From Rhodanobacter glycinis (GTDB taxonomy: Bacteria; Pseudomonadota; Gammaproteobacteria; Xanthomonadales; Rhodanobacteraceae): 64,000 nucleotides of DNA. The notes under the pieces were generated by a model. The model saw only the letters and a list, made by a program, of their open reading frames with translations, was not told where the DNA came from and ran no database searches. Positions within the stretch are counted from its first letter, which is position 1. Each line of letters opens with the position of its first letter. Where the stretch lies: NCBI RefSeq assembly GCF_006438785.1, contig NZ_RCZB01000001.1, positions 1,189,912-1,253,911 on the forward strand, read 5' to 3'. This document shows positions 36,329-48,230 of this stretch, piece after piece. The position numbers and the translations under genes are program-made.

Positions 36329-37624
36329 TCAATCGGTGCGTTCAGCGACGATCGCGGCGGCCACGAAAAACGAGCCGAATGCGAGGATGCACTCACCCGG
36401 TTGCGCCGCCGCCCGGGCCGCGGCCAGCGCCGCGGCCACGTCGTCGTGCGCATCGAATGGCGCCTGCGGCAAGGTCCGCCGCAGGATCGCGGCCAGTGCC
36501 GTCACCACCAATCCGCGCGGCGAGACACGATCCAGCCCGGCCAGATGCCAGTGCGCGATGCGCGAACCGAGCGCACCGATCACTCCAGCCACATCCTTGT
36601 CCGCCAGCGCGCCATATACCGCATGCACGCATGTGGCCGGCTGCGCATCCAGCCATTCGGCGAGCGCGCGCGCGGCCTGGGGGTTGTGGCCCACGTCCAC
36701 GATCAACAGCGGGTCGCCACCCAGCGATTGCAGTCGCGCCGGCACTCGCACTTCATGCAGACCGGTGCTGACCGCCGCAAAGACATCCTTCGACGCGAAC
36801 GACATGTCGTCTACCCATAGCGCATGCAAGGCGGCAATCGCCGCTGCCGCGTTGGCAAACTGCACCGGCGCAGCCAGCGCGGGATTGGGCAGTTCCATCG
36901 CGCTGCCATCGCGGTGTTGCCAACGCCAGCCATCGGCATGCCGTTCGACGTGGAAATCGCGCCCGGCGCGCTCGACCCGGGCGCCGCACGCCGCCAGCGC
37001 GTCGAGCAGTCCGTCAGGTGGATCCATCTGGCCGACGATCACCGGCCGCCCCGCCCGCGCGATGCCGGCCTTCTCGCGGCCGATGCTGTCGCGGTTCGGC
37101 CCCAGCCAGTCCATGTGATCCAGATCCACCGTGGTCACGATCGCCACGTCGGCGTCGATGATGTTGACCGCGTCCAGCCGCCCGCCCAGCCCCACCTCCA
37201 GCACGGCCACGTCCAGTCCGGCACGCGCAAACAGATCCAGCGCCGCCAGCGTGCCGAATTCGAAATAGGTCAACGGGATGGCGTTATCTAGAGTTGCGCC
37301 GCGTGTCGCCTCGATCCGCTCAAACGAGGCGATCAGCATGGCGTCATCGGCATTCGCGCCATCAATACGAATGCGCTCGTTGTATTCGAGCAGATGCGGC
37401 GATGTGAACGTGCCAACACGCAGGCCGGCTGCTGTCAGCATCGCTTCGAGCAGGGCCACGGTCGAGCCCTTGCCGTTGGTGCCGCCCACCGTGATCACCC
37501 GATGCGCCGGCGCCGGGGCACCCATCCGTTGCCATACCTCGCGCACGCGATCGAGCCCCAGCTCGATGCTGTGCACGTTGACGCGTTCCTGATACGTCAG
37601 CCATTCGGCGAGATTGCGGGTCAT
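36329..37624 (-). CDS. folC: Bifunctional folylpolyglutamate/dihydrofolate synthase
   Basis: FolC adds glutamate to dihydropteroate and folates. The 431 residues show the P-loop VGGTNGKGST (about 46-55), TSPHLLEYNERIRI and LEVGLGGRLDAVN. ATG 37624 (MTRNLAEWL) is chosen; the open frame extends 20 codons further without need. Its order with SPOR, cvpA and purF is conserved. Confidence 0.96.
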   Translation of the reverse strand: MTRNLAEWLTYQERVNVHSIELGLDRVREVWQRMGAPAPAHRVITVGGTNGKGSTVALLEAMLTAAGLRVGTFTSPHLLEYNERIRIDGANADDAMLIASFERIEATRGATLDNAIPLTYFEFGTLAALDLFARAGLDVAVLEVGLGGRLDAVNIIDADVAIVTTVDLDHMDWLGPNRDSIGREKAGIARAGRPVIVGQMDPPDGLLDALAACGARVERAGRDFHVERHADGWRWQHRDGSAMELPNPALAAPVQFANAAAAIAALHALWVDDMSFASKDVFAAVSTGLHEVRVPARLQSLGGDPLLIVDVGHNPQAARALAEWLDAQPATCVHAVYGALADKDVAGVIGALGSRIAHWHLAGLDRVSPRGLVVTALAAILRRTLPQAPFDAHDDVAAALAAARAAAQPGECILAFGSFFVAAAIVAERTD

Positions 37625-37702
37625 GCAGTGACTTTGTGCTGATGAATCGAGCCGCATCCGGACAGCATGCGGGCGGAAAGGCACAAAGTTTAGAGCATCG
37701 CC

Positions 37703-37867
37703 TCAGCCGAACGGATGGATACCGCTGTAATGCAGTGCCATGTACATGGCGAACGCGGTCCACAAGGTTTTCTTGAGTGCCTTGCCGGCCAGAAAGACGA
37801 CCAGCAGGCCAAGCAGCAACGGCATGTGTTTTTCCAGCGTACTGCGGGTGTCATTGACCACGTTCAT
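37703..37867 (-). CDS. Small membrane protein, 54 residues
   Basis: This short gene has a good ribosome site (GGAG, seven bases before ATG 37867) and encodes 54 residues. It has a start NVVNDTRSTLEKHMPLLLG, a membrane helix LLLGLLVVFLAG, a KALKK stretch, a second hydrophobic part and the end SGIHPFG. I do not recognise a family. The EKHMP motif followed by a helix resembles the next small gene (EKYMP). It is unknown whether both belong to the copper gene region or to folC. Confidence 0.6.
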   Translation of the reverse strand: MNVVNDTRSTLEKHMPLLLGLLVVFLAGKALKKTLWTAFAMYMALHYSGIHPFG

Positions 37868-37950
37868 GAGCATTCTCCGGCGGCGAAAGCGATGCAGGGC
37901 ACGTCTGCCGCAAAGGGTGATGGATGAGTGTCAGCTGCGTAGATCCGCGT

Positions 37951-38079
37951 TCAACCGTGCAACGGCGCGCCGGCATGCATCGACCAGCAGAAGCCAAACA
38001 CGATCGAAGCGGTGGCCAGCGTGGCAAACAGCGCCGGCATGTACTTTTCCATGGCCGCGTACTTGATGAAGGTATTCAT
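37951..38079 (-). CDS. Small membrane protein, 42 residues
   Basis: The 42-residue product begins NTFIKYAAMEKYMPALFATL, continues as a membrane helix to about residue 33 (FGFCW) and ends MHAGAPLHG. A GGGAGA ribosome site lies six bases before ATG 38079. It is unrecognised, but shares the EK(Y/H)MP-helix pattern with the 54-residue protein downstream, so the two may be diverged duplicates. It lies 114 bases after the copper ATPase on the same strand; a role in metal handling is only a guess. Confidence 0.6.
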   Translation of the reverse strand: MNTFIKYAAMEKYMPALFATLATASIVFGFCWSMHAGAPLHG

Positions 38080-38193
38080 GTCAGTTCTCCCTGCACCGTC
38101 TTGGTGTGGGAGAAATGATCCTTCGATGGCGCCGGCGAAAGCAGATGCGGTCGTCAAGCATCGCCGGTGACAATCGTCACCAGCACAGCGGTC

Positions 38194-40778
<2,585 letters not shown>

Positions 40779-40782
<4 letters not shown>

Positions 40783-41204
40783 GACTTCACCTCGTCATCG
40801 CTCAACGCACGCAGGATCGGACATTCCTCCGGCTTGCCATGCCCCGGGCACGACTCGACCAGCTGTGCCAGTCCATCGCGCACGCGCTGCAATTCGATAA
40901 TCCGTTGCTCGATCGCCGCCAGTCGCTGCTGCGCCCGCTGCTTCACGGCCTTCACCCCGCGCTGCCGATCGGCCGACAACGCCAGCAACTCGCGGATCTC
41001 CTCCAGCGTGAAGCCAAGATCCTTGGCGCGTCGGATGAAGCGCAACTGCGCGACCGTGCCCTCGCCGTAACTGCGATAGCCTGACGCGCGTCGCTGCGGC
41101 TCGGGCAGCAAGCCCTCGCGCTCGTAATAACGGATCGTGTCGATCGCCACGCCGACGCGCTTGGCGACGGCACCGATGGTGAGCGGAGCAGTTTGTGTGT
41201 TCAT
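40779..41204 (-). CDS. MerR-family copper-responsive regulator (CueR-like)
   Basis: The 141-residue protein has an N-terminal winged helix ([26 protein letters not shown]), a long dimerisation helix and a C-terminal metal loop with two cysteines ([14 protein letters not shown]) spaced by eight residues. CueR normally has seven between them, so the metal choice is a little uncertain. ATG 41204 is chosen over TTG 41210. A long-spacer MerR-type promoter lies directly before it, and the -10 box ends only six bases before the ATG, so the message may have no leader. Confidence 0.88.
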
Positions 41205-41210
41205 GGCCAA

Positions 41211-41242
41211 AGTCTAGACCATTGATCTAGGTCCAGAGTCAA
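41211..41242 (-). promoter_or_regulatory. MerR-type promoter and operator (autoregulated)
   Basis: On the minus strand TTGACT (41237-41242) and TAGACT (41211-41216) are separated by 20 bases, too long for a normal promoter but typical of MerR control. A near-palindrome TCTGGACC / GGTCTAGA (41230-41237 and 41213-41220) lies inside, where the regulator would bend DNA to activate both its own gene and the ATPase. Confidence 0.8.
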
Positions 41243-41759
41243 GCCCTGCCGAATCAGGTGTGCTCGATCCCTGCGGCAGCCCGGCTCGGGAGTTCTGGGA
41301 CAGGAGTGCGCCACCCGGCGGCGAGCCTGCCCCATGCACCGTCGAGCGCGATCTTCCAAAAATGGCCGCATGTGCCGACCGTCCGACGGACGGTCGGCGA
41401 AGAGTAGTTCACTGTCCTGGCCGTCCTCGATGATCGCGACGCCGCGACTGCGAGGGAATCAGTCAATGCCTTGCGCCAGAGGCTCTTTTTGGCCCTGATA
41501 CGGTGATGGTTCACCATCCCCACTAGGTCTATAGTCCTTCGAAGCAGGCAGGGGCTGCGTCCTCCGGAATCGCGACAGGCTGCCCTTCCCGGCCAACCCA
41601 AGCAGCGCTCGGTTCAGGTGGTAACCATTCCCTGCTGAAAACCGGTGCTGATGTCATGCGAACCCGATGGCATCGGATTCGGCGTGGCCGAAGTGCCAAC
41701 ATGGCTCTACGGCTTCAACGCCGGGCTGGCGCTCAGTTCGTGGCCAATAGGAGATAGCC
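41243..41759. other. Gene-free stretch with a strong hairpin
   Basis: About 520 bases between the CueR-like promoter and the PAS kinase. I see no supported gene. A perfect 11-bp stem with a 3-base loop lies at 41374-41398 (GCCGACCGTCC / GGACGGTCGGC). A TATAGT hexamer at 41530-41535 may be part of a promoter for the kinase, but no good -35 box is seen. A short minus-strand frame (41254-41601) has no protein-like features. Confidence 0.6.
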
Positions 41760-43220
41760 ATGTTCGATCTTGCCGGGCCCTTGCGTGATTTGCTGGAAGC
41801 GATGCCGGACGCCATCGTCATGGTCGATGCCAGCGGCATGATCGTATTTGCCAACTCCCAGGCCGAGCGTGTCTTCCGCTACGCGCCCGCCGAACTGATC
41901 GGACAATCGATCCAGATGCTGCTGCCCGAACGCTATCGCGCGGCGCATGTCGGTCATCGTGGCGGCTTTTTTGCGCAGCCGCGCACGCGTTCGATGGGCG
42001 CCAATCTCGAACTGTATGGCCGGCGCCGCGATGGCGAGGAGTTTCCGGTCGAGATCAGCCTCAGTCCGATCGTGATGGACGAAGGCACGATGGTCATGAG
42101 CGCGGTGCGGGATATCACGGTGCGCAAGCGCGCCGAGGAAAAATTCAGGGATCTGCTGGAGTCCGCACCCGACGCGATGGTAATCGTCAACCGCCAGGGC
42201 CTGATCGTGCTGGCCAACTCGCAGGCAGTGCAGCTGTTCGGCTGGAAGCGCGAGGAACTGCTCGGGCAGTTGATTGAGGTACTGGTGCCGACCCGTTTCC
42301 ACCATCGGCATCCGGATCATCGCGCCAACTTTTTCGCGCAACCGCGGGCACGCAACATGGGCGCAGGCCTGGAGCTCTACGGCCTGCGCAAGGACGGCAC
42401 CGAATTCCCGGTGGAGATCAGCCTGAGTCCATTGCAGACCGAGGAGGGCCTGCTGGTGTCCAGCGCCATCCGCGACGTTACCGAACGCAAGCAGGTCGAG
42501 GCTTCGCTGCAGCAGGCGAACCGGCTGAAAAGCCAGTTCCTGGCGAACATGTCGCACGAGTTGCGCACACCACTGAACGGCATCATCGGCTTCTCGCAAC
42601 TGCTGGCCGATGGCAAGGCCGGACCGCTGCAGGACAAGCAGAAGGAATTCCTGGGCGACATCCTCAACAGCGGCCGTCATCTGCTGCAGCTGGTGAACGA
42701 CCTGCTCGACATGGCCAAGATCGAGGCGGGTCGGATGGAGCTGCAGACGGAGGACTTCGCGCTACCGGCGGCCATCAATGAGGTCTGTGCGGTGCTATCA
42801 CCGCAAGCCGACGAGAAGCGCATCACGGTGACCACGACCGTCGCACCCGGACTGGATCACGTCCGGCTCGACCGTCACAAGTTCAAGCAGATCCTGCTCA
42901 ACCTGCTGTCCAACGCAGTCAAATTCACCGATTCCGGCGGGCGGGCACACATCGACGCCACATGCACGCCAGACGGTCAGTTGCAACTGCAGGTAACCGA
43001 CACCGGCATCGGCATCGCGGCCGACGACCTGGCCCGCCTGTTCGTCGAATTCCAGCGCGTCGAGCGCGGCGTGGCAGGACGCTTCCAGGGTACCGGACTC
43101 GGACTTGCGCTGACCCGCAAGCTGGTCGAAATCCAGCACGGCACCATCACCGTGGATAGCGAGCCTGGCCGGGGCACCACCATGACGGTACGGCTGCCGT
43201 CGCAGACGGGGATGTCATGA
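41760..43220 (+). CDS. Soluble PAS-PAS histidine kinase
   Basis: The 486-residue kinase has two PAS domains (about 10-130 and 130-250), a HisKA domain with the phospho-His in [12 protein letters not shown] near 266, and an HATPase (about 370-480) with [10 protein letters not shown] and [12 protein letters not shown]. The two PAS domains look like internal duplicates (both hold [14 protein letters not shown]-like strings). There is no membrane helix, so it senses an intracellular signal. AGGAG lies before the ATG. It overlaps the receiver gene that follows. Confidence 0.93.
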   Translation: MFDLAGPLRDLLEAMPDAIVMVDASGMIVFANSQAERVFRYAPAELIGQSIQMLLPERYRAAHVGHRGGFFAQPRTRSMGANLELYGRRRDGEEFPVEISLSPIVMDEGTMVMSAVRDITVRKRAEEKFRDLLESAPDAMVIVNRQGLIVLANSQAVQLFGWKREELLGQLIEVLVPTRFHHRHPDHRANFFAQPRARNMGAGLELYGLRKDGTEFPVEISLSPLQTEEGLLVSSAIRDVTERKQVEASLQQANRLKSQFLANMSHELRTPLNGIIGFSQLLADGKAGPLQDKQKEFLGDILNSGRHLLQLVNDLLDMAKIEAGRMELQTEDFALPAAINEVCAVLSPQADEKRITVTTTVAPGLDHVRLDRHKFKQILLNLLSNAVKFTDSGGRAHIDATCTPDGQLQLQVTDTGIGIAADDLARLFVEFQRVERGVAGRFQGTGLGLALTRKLVEIQHGTITVDSEPGRGTTMTVRLPSQTGMS

Positions 43221-43597
43221 CACAGCGCATCCTCGTGGTCGACGACAATCCCACCAACCTCAAGCTGGCGATGTGCGTGCTCGAGCTGGAGGGCTATCGG
43301 GTGGACCAGGCGGTCGACGCCGAACAGGCGCTGATCTTTCTCCGCGATATCGTCCCCGACCTGATTTTCATGGACATCTCGCTGCCGGGCATGGACGGGT
43401 TGACCCTCACGCGCATGCTCAAGGACCAGGACCGCTTCAAACATGTACCCATCGTGGCGCTCACCGCGTTCGCCATGAAGGGCGATGAGGAACGGGCCCG
43501 TGAAGCCGGCTGCGACGGTTACATCGCCAAGCCGATCGATACCCGCGCGTTTCCCGCACAGGTCGCGGGCTACCTGCGTGGAATCGATCGCCCATGA
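43217..43597 (+). CDS. Single-domain response regulator (DivK/CheY-like)
   Basis: The 126-residue receiver has the acidic pair in VVDDNPTN, the phospho-Asp at Asp53 in [13 protein letters not shown], and the Lys in IAKPID. It has no output domain, so it most likely carries phosphate between proteins or regulates one allosterically. Its ATG overlaps the kinase stop and its end overlaps the next gene, so all three are one transcription and translation unit. Confidence 0.93.
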   Translation: MTQRILVVDDNPTNLKLAMCVLELEGYRVDQAVDAEQALIFLRDIVPDLIFMDISLPGMDGLTLTRMLKDQDRFKHVPIVALTAFAMKGDEERAREAGCDGYIAKPIDTRAFPAQVAGYLRGIDRP

Positions 43598-46500
43598 ATA
43601 TCCTGATCGTCGACGATCAGCCCATCAACCTCAAGTTGCTGCGGGCACAACTGGAGGCGGAAGGTCATGTCGTCTTCGACGCGACCAACGGCATCGAGGC
43701 CCTGGCGGTGCTCGATCGCGAAGCGGTCGACGGCGTGGTGTCCGACATCCTGATGCCGCGCATGGACGGTTATCGCCTGTGCCTGGAAGTGAGGAAGCTC
43801 GCGCGCTTCAGCCACTTGCCGCTGGTGCTCTACACCAGCACCTACAACTCGCCCACCGACCGCGAACTGGCCCGCAGCGCCGGTGCCGATGCCTATATCT
43901 CGAAACCGGCGCCGACCGACGTCATCATGGCCGCCCTGCACGCGGCTGCCACCAATCCGCGCACCAGGGGCATGGCGCCGGCACCACAGGAAATCGAGTC
44001 GCCCGTGCTGCGCCAATACAGCGAAACGCTGGTGCGCAAGCTCGAGGACAAGAGTGCCGAGCTCGATCGCGCATGCGAAGGGCTGGCGCAGACCGAAGCG
44101 CGCCTGTCCGGCCTGGTCGAGTCGGCGCTCGATGCCATCATCGCCTTCGACGATGAGGGCAAGATCGTCCTCTTCAACGCCGCCGCCGAGGCAATGTTCG
44201 GATGCACGCGAACAGCAGCCCTGCGCAGCCCCGCGGCTGGGTTCTTCCCGGCAAACTTTCAGCAGACATGGCAGGCCGAGCTGACGCAGCAATCGACGCC
44301 GCGCCTGCTGCGCGCGTTGCGGCACAATGGCAGCGAATTCCCGATCGAGGCATCGATCTCGTGGCTGGATAGCTCGCAAGGTCGCCTCTACACGATGTTC
44401 ATCCGCGACATCACCGAGCGCGATCGCATCGAGCGTGCACTTCAAGAAAGTGAGGAGCGCTTCCGCAGCATCATCGAGGCAAGCCAGGACTGGATCTGGG
44501 AAGTCGATCGCGAAGGCTGCCTGGTCTACACCAACAGCACTGTGCAGCAGATGCTCGGCTACAGCGCCGAGGAATTGCTGGGCCGCAATGTCATGGCGCT
44601 GATGCACCCGGCAGATCGCGCCATGGTCGCGGAACGCATCCCCTCCTTTCTCGAGCACCCGCGGCCGTGGCGAAGGCAGCCACTGCGCTGGTGCCATCGC
44701 GATGGCAGCGTGCATATCCTGGAAAGCACGGCGAACCCGGTGCTGGACGCCGCTGGCCAGGCCATCGGCTATCGCGGCGCTCACCATGACGATACGGAGC
44801 GGCTCGCGCAGGAAGCGCGGATCCACCGGCTCGCCCGCATCCATGCGGTGCTTAGCGCCATCGGCAACATCGTGGTGCGCGCGTCGAACCGCAACGAATT
44901 GCTGCACGATGCTTGCCGGGTCGCCGTCGATCAGGGCGGATTCAAGGCCGCCGCCATCGGCGAAGGTGCCGTCGACGGCACGCTGCGTGTCGTCGCCAGC
45001 TACGGCGACGCGACGGTACTGCGCGCGGTAGCGCCCAGTGAGCCGATGACCGTCAGACTGCCTGGCCCCCATCATCAGCACCCCGGAGCACAAGCGTTCC
45101 GCGAAAAACGCAGGGTCGTCATCGGCGACTTCACCCAGGCGGATGTTCCTGCAGCGCTGCGCGAGGAGATGGAGCGGGCCGGCATCCTGTCGGAAGTGGT
45201 GCTGCCGCTGGGGACCGGGCCTTGGGGCTTCCTGACCCTGTTCTCGGAATCAGTGCGCGACTACGACGACGAAGAAATCGGGCTGCTCGAGCGGCTGGCC
45301 GGCGAAATCGACCATGCCACGGACTTCATCGCCAAGAGCGAACGGCTGGAATACCTGGCCTACCACAATCCCGTGACAGGCCTGCCCAGTCGCAACGCGT
45401 TCCGCGAACAGGTACAGGCGATGCAGGCATGCGGGCCGATGATCGTCTGCGTACTGGACATTCGGCGTTTTGCCTACATCAATGATTCCCGCGGCCGCGC
45501 ATTCGGCGACCAGTGCCTGCGCCACATCGGCAAGCGGCTGCGCCGCATATTTCCCGCTCCCGGATTCGTGGCACATCCGGAGGGCTGCACGTTCCTGCTC
45601 GCCTACCCGGTCACCAGCGCACTGAACACGGAGATCGAGCGGCTGCAGGCACAGTTGCGCAGGTTCGAGAACCAGGTATTCACGATCGACGGCGAAGAGA
45701 TCTTCATTAATCCGCAGGGCGGCGTCGCCATCGCTCCGCAGCACGGCAACGATGGAGAGATGCTCGAACGCAACGGCATGTCCGCGCTGGCCGAGGCGGA
45801 TCGTCGCGACGAGCTGCTGCATGTCTTCAGCGAGGAACTGCAAGGTCGTTCCTCACGCCGCCTCAAGCTCGAGAACGACTTGCGCCGCGCTCTGGCCCAG
45901 CGTGAGTTCGAGCTGTTTTACCAACCCAAATTCAACACCGTCGGCAATCGCCTGATCGGCGCCGAGGCCCTGTTGCGATGGCATCGCCCTGCAGGCGGAA
46001 CGGTCTCGCCCGCCGAGTTCATCCCCGTGCTGGAAGAGACCGGGCTGATCGTGCCGGTCGGGGAATACGTGATGCGCGAGGCGCTGGGCCAGGTCATGGC
46101 ATGGCGCGCCCGCTATCAGCCGGGCCTGCGGATCGCGGTCAACGTGTCCGCGCGCGAGCTGCGTTACAACGGCTTCCTCGAACAGTGCCGCGCGATCCTC
46201 GAACCCAGCCAGGCCGACCAGGGCATCGACATCGAGATCACCGAAAGCCTGCTGATGGACGACATCGATCACAACATCCCGCTGCTCGAAAAGCTGCGCG
46301 GGCTGGGTTGCCGCATTTCCATCGACGACTTTGGCACGGGCTACTCATCGCTCAACTACCTGACGCGTCTGCCGGCTGACGAGATCAAGATCGACCAGTC
46401 GTTCATCGCCACGCTGGCACAGAGCCCCGAGACCATGGGTCTGATCACCAACGTCATCAACCTCGCCCACTCGCTGTCGCTGCGCGTGGTCGCCGAAGGC

Positions 46501-46623
46501 GTGGAGAACGAGGAACAGGTCAAGCTGCTGCGTCTGCTGCGCTGCGATGTCCTGCAGGGCTATTTCCTCGGGCGGCCGATGCCGGCATCGGCGTTCGAGG
46601 AACTATTGGCACATGTGACGTAA
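43594..46623 (+). CDS. REC-PAS-PAS-GAF-EAL cyclic-di-GMP phosphodiesterase (degenerate GGDEF)
   Basis: The 1009-residue protein begins with a receiver (Asp51 in VVSDILMPRMDG), followed by two PAS domains (about 165-410), a GAF domain (about 420-590), a GGDEF-like domain and a complete EAL domain. In the GGDEF domain the motif reads PEGCTF near 662, so it cannot make cyclic-di-GMP and may only bind nucleotide. EAL is intact: GAEALLRW near 790, DDFGTGYSS near 911, EIKIDQSF and the AEGVE segment. It is the probable output of the upstream kinase and receiver. Confidence 0.93.
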   Translation: MNILIVDDQPINLKLLRAQLEAEGHVVFDATNGIEALAVLDREAVDGVVSDILMPRMDGYRLCLEVRKLARFSHLPLVLYTSTYNSPTDRELARSAGADAYISKPAPTDVIMAALHAAATNPRTRGMAPAPQEIESPVLRQYSETLVRKLEDKSAELDRACEGLAQTEARLSGLVESALDAIIAFDDEGKIVLFNAAAEAMFGCTRTAALRSPAAGFFPANFQQTWQAELTQQSTPRLLRALRHNGSEFPIEASISWLDSSQGRLYTMFIRDITERDRIERALQESEERFRSIIEASQDWIWEVDREGCLVYTNSTVQQMLGYSAEELLGRNVMALMHPADRAMVAERIPSFLEHPRPWRRQPLRWCHRDGSVHILESTANPVLDAAGQAIGYRGAHHDDTERLAQEARIHRLARIHAVLSAIGNIVVRASNRNELLHDACRVAVDQGGFKAAAIGEGAVDGTLRVVASYGDATVLRAVAPSEPMTVRLPGPHHQHPGAQAFREKRRVVIGDFTQADVPAALREEMERAGILSEVVLPLGTGPWGFLTLFSESVRDYDDEEIGLLERLAGEIDHATDFIAKSERLEYLAYHNPVTGLPSRNAFREQVQAMQACGPMIVCVLDIRRFAYINDSRGRAFGDQCLRHIGKRLRRIFPAPGFVAHPEGCTFLLAYPVTSALNTEIERLQAQLRRFENQVFTIDGEEIFINPQGGVAIAPQHGNDGEMLERNGMSALAEADRRDELLHVFSEELQGRSSRRLKLENDLRRALAQREFELFYQPKFNTVGNRLIGAEALLRWHRPAGGTVSPAEFIPVLEETGLIVPVGEYVMREALGQVMAWRARYQPGLRIAVNVSARELRYNGFLEQCRAILEPSQADQGIDIEITESLLMDDIDHNIPLLEKLRGLGCRISIDDFGTGYSSLNYLTRLPADEIKIDQSFIATLAQSPETMGLITNVINLAHSLSLRVVAEGVENEEQVKLLRLLRCDVLQGYFLGRPMPASAFEELLAHVT

Positions 46624-46650
46624 AACGCGAGTCGCGGCCTTGCCCATCGC

Positions 46651-48120
46651 TCAGCTCGTCCGACCTCCCAGCTCCTTTTCCAGCGCACGGCGGAGATCGA
46701 TCAATGCAGCCGTGATTTCGCCCGGGTCGATCACCCCGTACCCGAACGTCACCGCCGGCTCGATCTCCCGCGTCATCGCATAATCCGCCGTCGACTCGGC
46801 ACCAGCCGCAAACCGCAGGGCTTTCGGCATGATCGCTGACGCCAGTTCGGGCTTGCGAATGCGAGCCGCCAGATGCAGGCCCGCCTCGGAGGGGATCGGT
46901 TCCATCCACTCGCCGAGCTCACGCCGCAAGCCATCGAGCAAAGCTTCACGCCGCTCGGCGTAGATCGGCCGCATGTGCCGGACGTGGCGCGCGAGGTGGC
47001 CATCGCGGATGAAAGCCGCCAGCACGGACTGGGTGATGGTGTCGCAATGCGAATCGGCGCAATGCTTGACGGTGATCAGGCCACTGCGGGCCCAAGCCGG
47101 CGCGACGACGAAGCCCTTGCGCAGTGAGGGAAACATGCTTTTGGAAAACGTGCCGATGTAGAACACCAGGGCGTCGCGGTCCAGCGTCTGCAACGCGTCG
47201 AGCGGGCGGCCGCCAAAGCGGAATTCGCCGTCGTAGTCGTCCTCGACGATCACCGCGTCGTGGGTGCGGGCGAAGTCGAGCAAGGCGGTGCGCCGGCGCA
47301 GTGACATCGCTACGCCGGTGGGCGACTGGTGCGAAGGAGTGACGCTGATGATGCGGACATCTTCTGGCAGGCGCTCGACACACAGCCCCTCGTCGTCCAC
47401 CGGCAGCGGCACCAGTTGCGCGCCGGCCGCTGCGAACGCCGCGCGAACCGGCGGATAGCCGGGTTCTTCCACCGCCACCTTGGTCTGCCCCGGCGTGACC
47501 AGCAGGCGGGCGACAAGGTCGAACGCCTGCTGCGCGCCGGAAGTCACGATCACGTCATCGGCGGTGCAGGTCACCGCGCGGGCAAAGGCAATGTGCCGAG
47601 CGATGGCTTCACGCAGCGCTGGAATACCCTGCGACGGTGCATAGGCGGACTGTTCGCGCGAGCTCCTGCGCAGCGTCTGCGCCATCAGCCGGCGCCAGAT
47701 GGCGTGCGGGAAATGGCGGTGATCGGGGATACCGAGCCGGAAGCTGCGTTCGGGCAGCATTCGGGGAGGCGAAGGTTGCAGGAACGGCGCGCGCCAGATC
47801 GGCGCAAAACGTGATTCCTTGATATCGACTTTTGATTTCGATGGCTTCGTCGCACGTCGTCGGGCGAGGTCGGCGACCACCGGCTTCGCACCCTTCTGCG
47901 GGATCAGATAGCCCTCGGCGACCAGCAGGTCGTAGGCAGTGACCACGGTGTTGCGAGCTACGCCGAGCGCCTCGGCGACCCGTCGCGTGGAAGGCAATGG
48001 CGAGTCCGCGGGCAATCGTCCGTCAAGGATTGCAGAGCGCAGCTGCTGGTGCAGTGCGTGGGTGAGCGTGCCCTGGCTGCGTGATGGAAGCACGACGGTA
48101 AAGGGGAAAACTGGTTCCAT
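46651..48120 (-). CDS. MocR-family regulator (GntR-aminotransferase), copy 1
   Basis: The 489-residue protein joins an N-terminal GntR winged helix (about 18-80, ILDGRLPADSPLPSTRRVAEALG) to a PLP-binding aminotransferase-like domain. Its PLP lysine lies in IGTFSKSMFP near 327, and it has VEDDYDGEFRFGG. MocR proteins bind PLP or an amino-compound ligand and regulate neighbouring genes, often divergent ones. Here the divergent gene is an MBL protein 110 bases away. ATG 48120 fits better than TTG 48147. Confidence 0.92.
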   Translation of the reverse strand: MEPVFPFTVVLPSRSQGTLTHALHQQLRSAILDGRLPADSPLPSTRRVAEALGVARNTVVTAYDLLVAEGYLIPQKGAKPVVADLARRRATKPSKSKVDIKESRFAPIWRAPFLQPSPPRMLPERSFRLGIPDHRHFPHAIWRRLMAQTLRRSSREQSAYAPSQGIPALREAIARHIAFARAVTCTADDVIVTSGAQQAFDLVARLLVTPGQTKVAVEEPGYPPVRAAFAAAGAQLVPLPVDDEGLCVERLPEDVRIISVTPSHQSPTGVAMSLRRRTALLDFARTHDAVIVEDDYDGEFRFGGRPLDALQTLDRDALVFYIGTFSKSMFPSLRKGFVVAPAWARSGLITVKHCADSHCDTITQSVLAAFIRDGHLARHVRHMRPIYAERREALLDGLRRELGEWMEPIPSEAGLHLAARIRKPELASAIMPKALRFAAGAESTADYAMTREIEPAVTFGYGVIDPGEITAALIDLRRALEKELGGRTS

Positions 48121-48230
48121 CGAATATCCATGAACTGGATCAATCAAGGCACCAGATTACTCCCAGAATGAGCCTCGAACGAAATCGATGTCTGCCCCAT
48201 TGCAGAAGCTCAACCCGAGGAGGCCCTGTC

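Noticed and set aside
41254-41601. Possible small minus-strand gene after the CueR-like region
   Set aside because: No ribosome site, no hydrophobic or domain pattern, and it covers the hairpin.
43570-45093. Minus-strand open frame of 507 codons
   Set aside because: It is antisense to the REC-PAS-EAL gene, with no recognisable motif or ribosome site.
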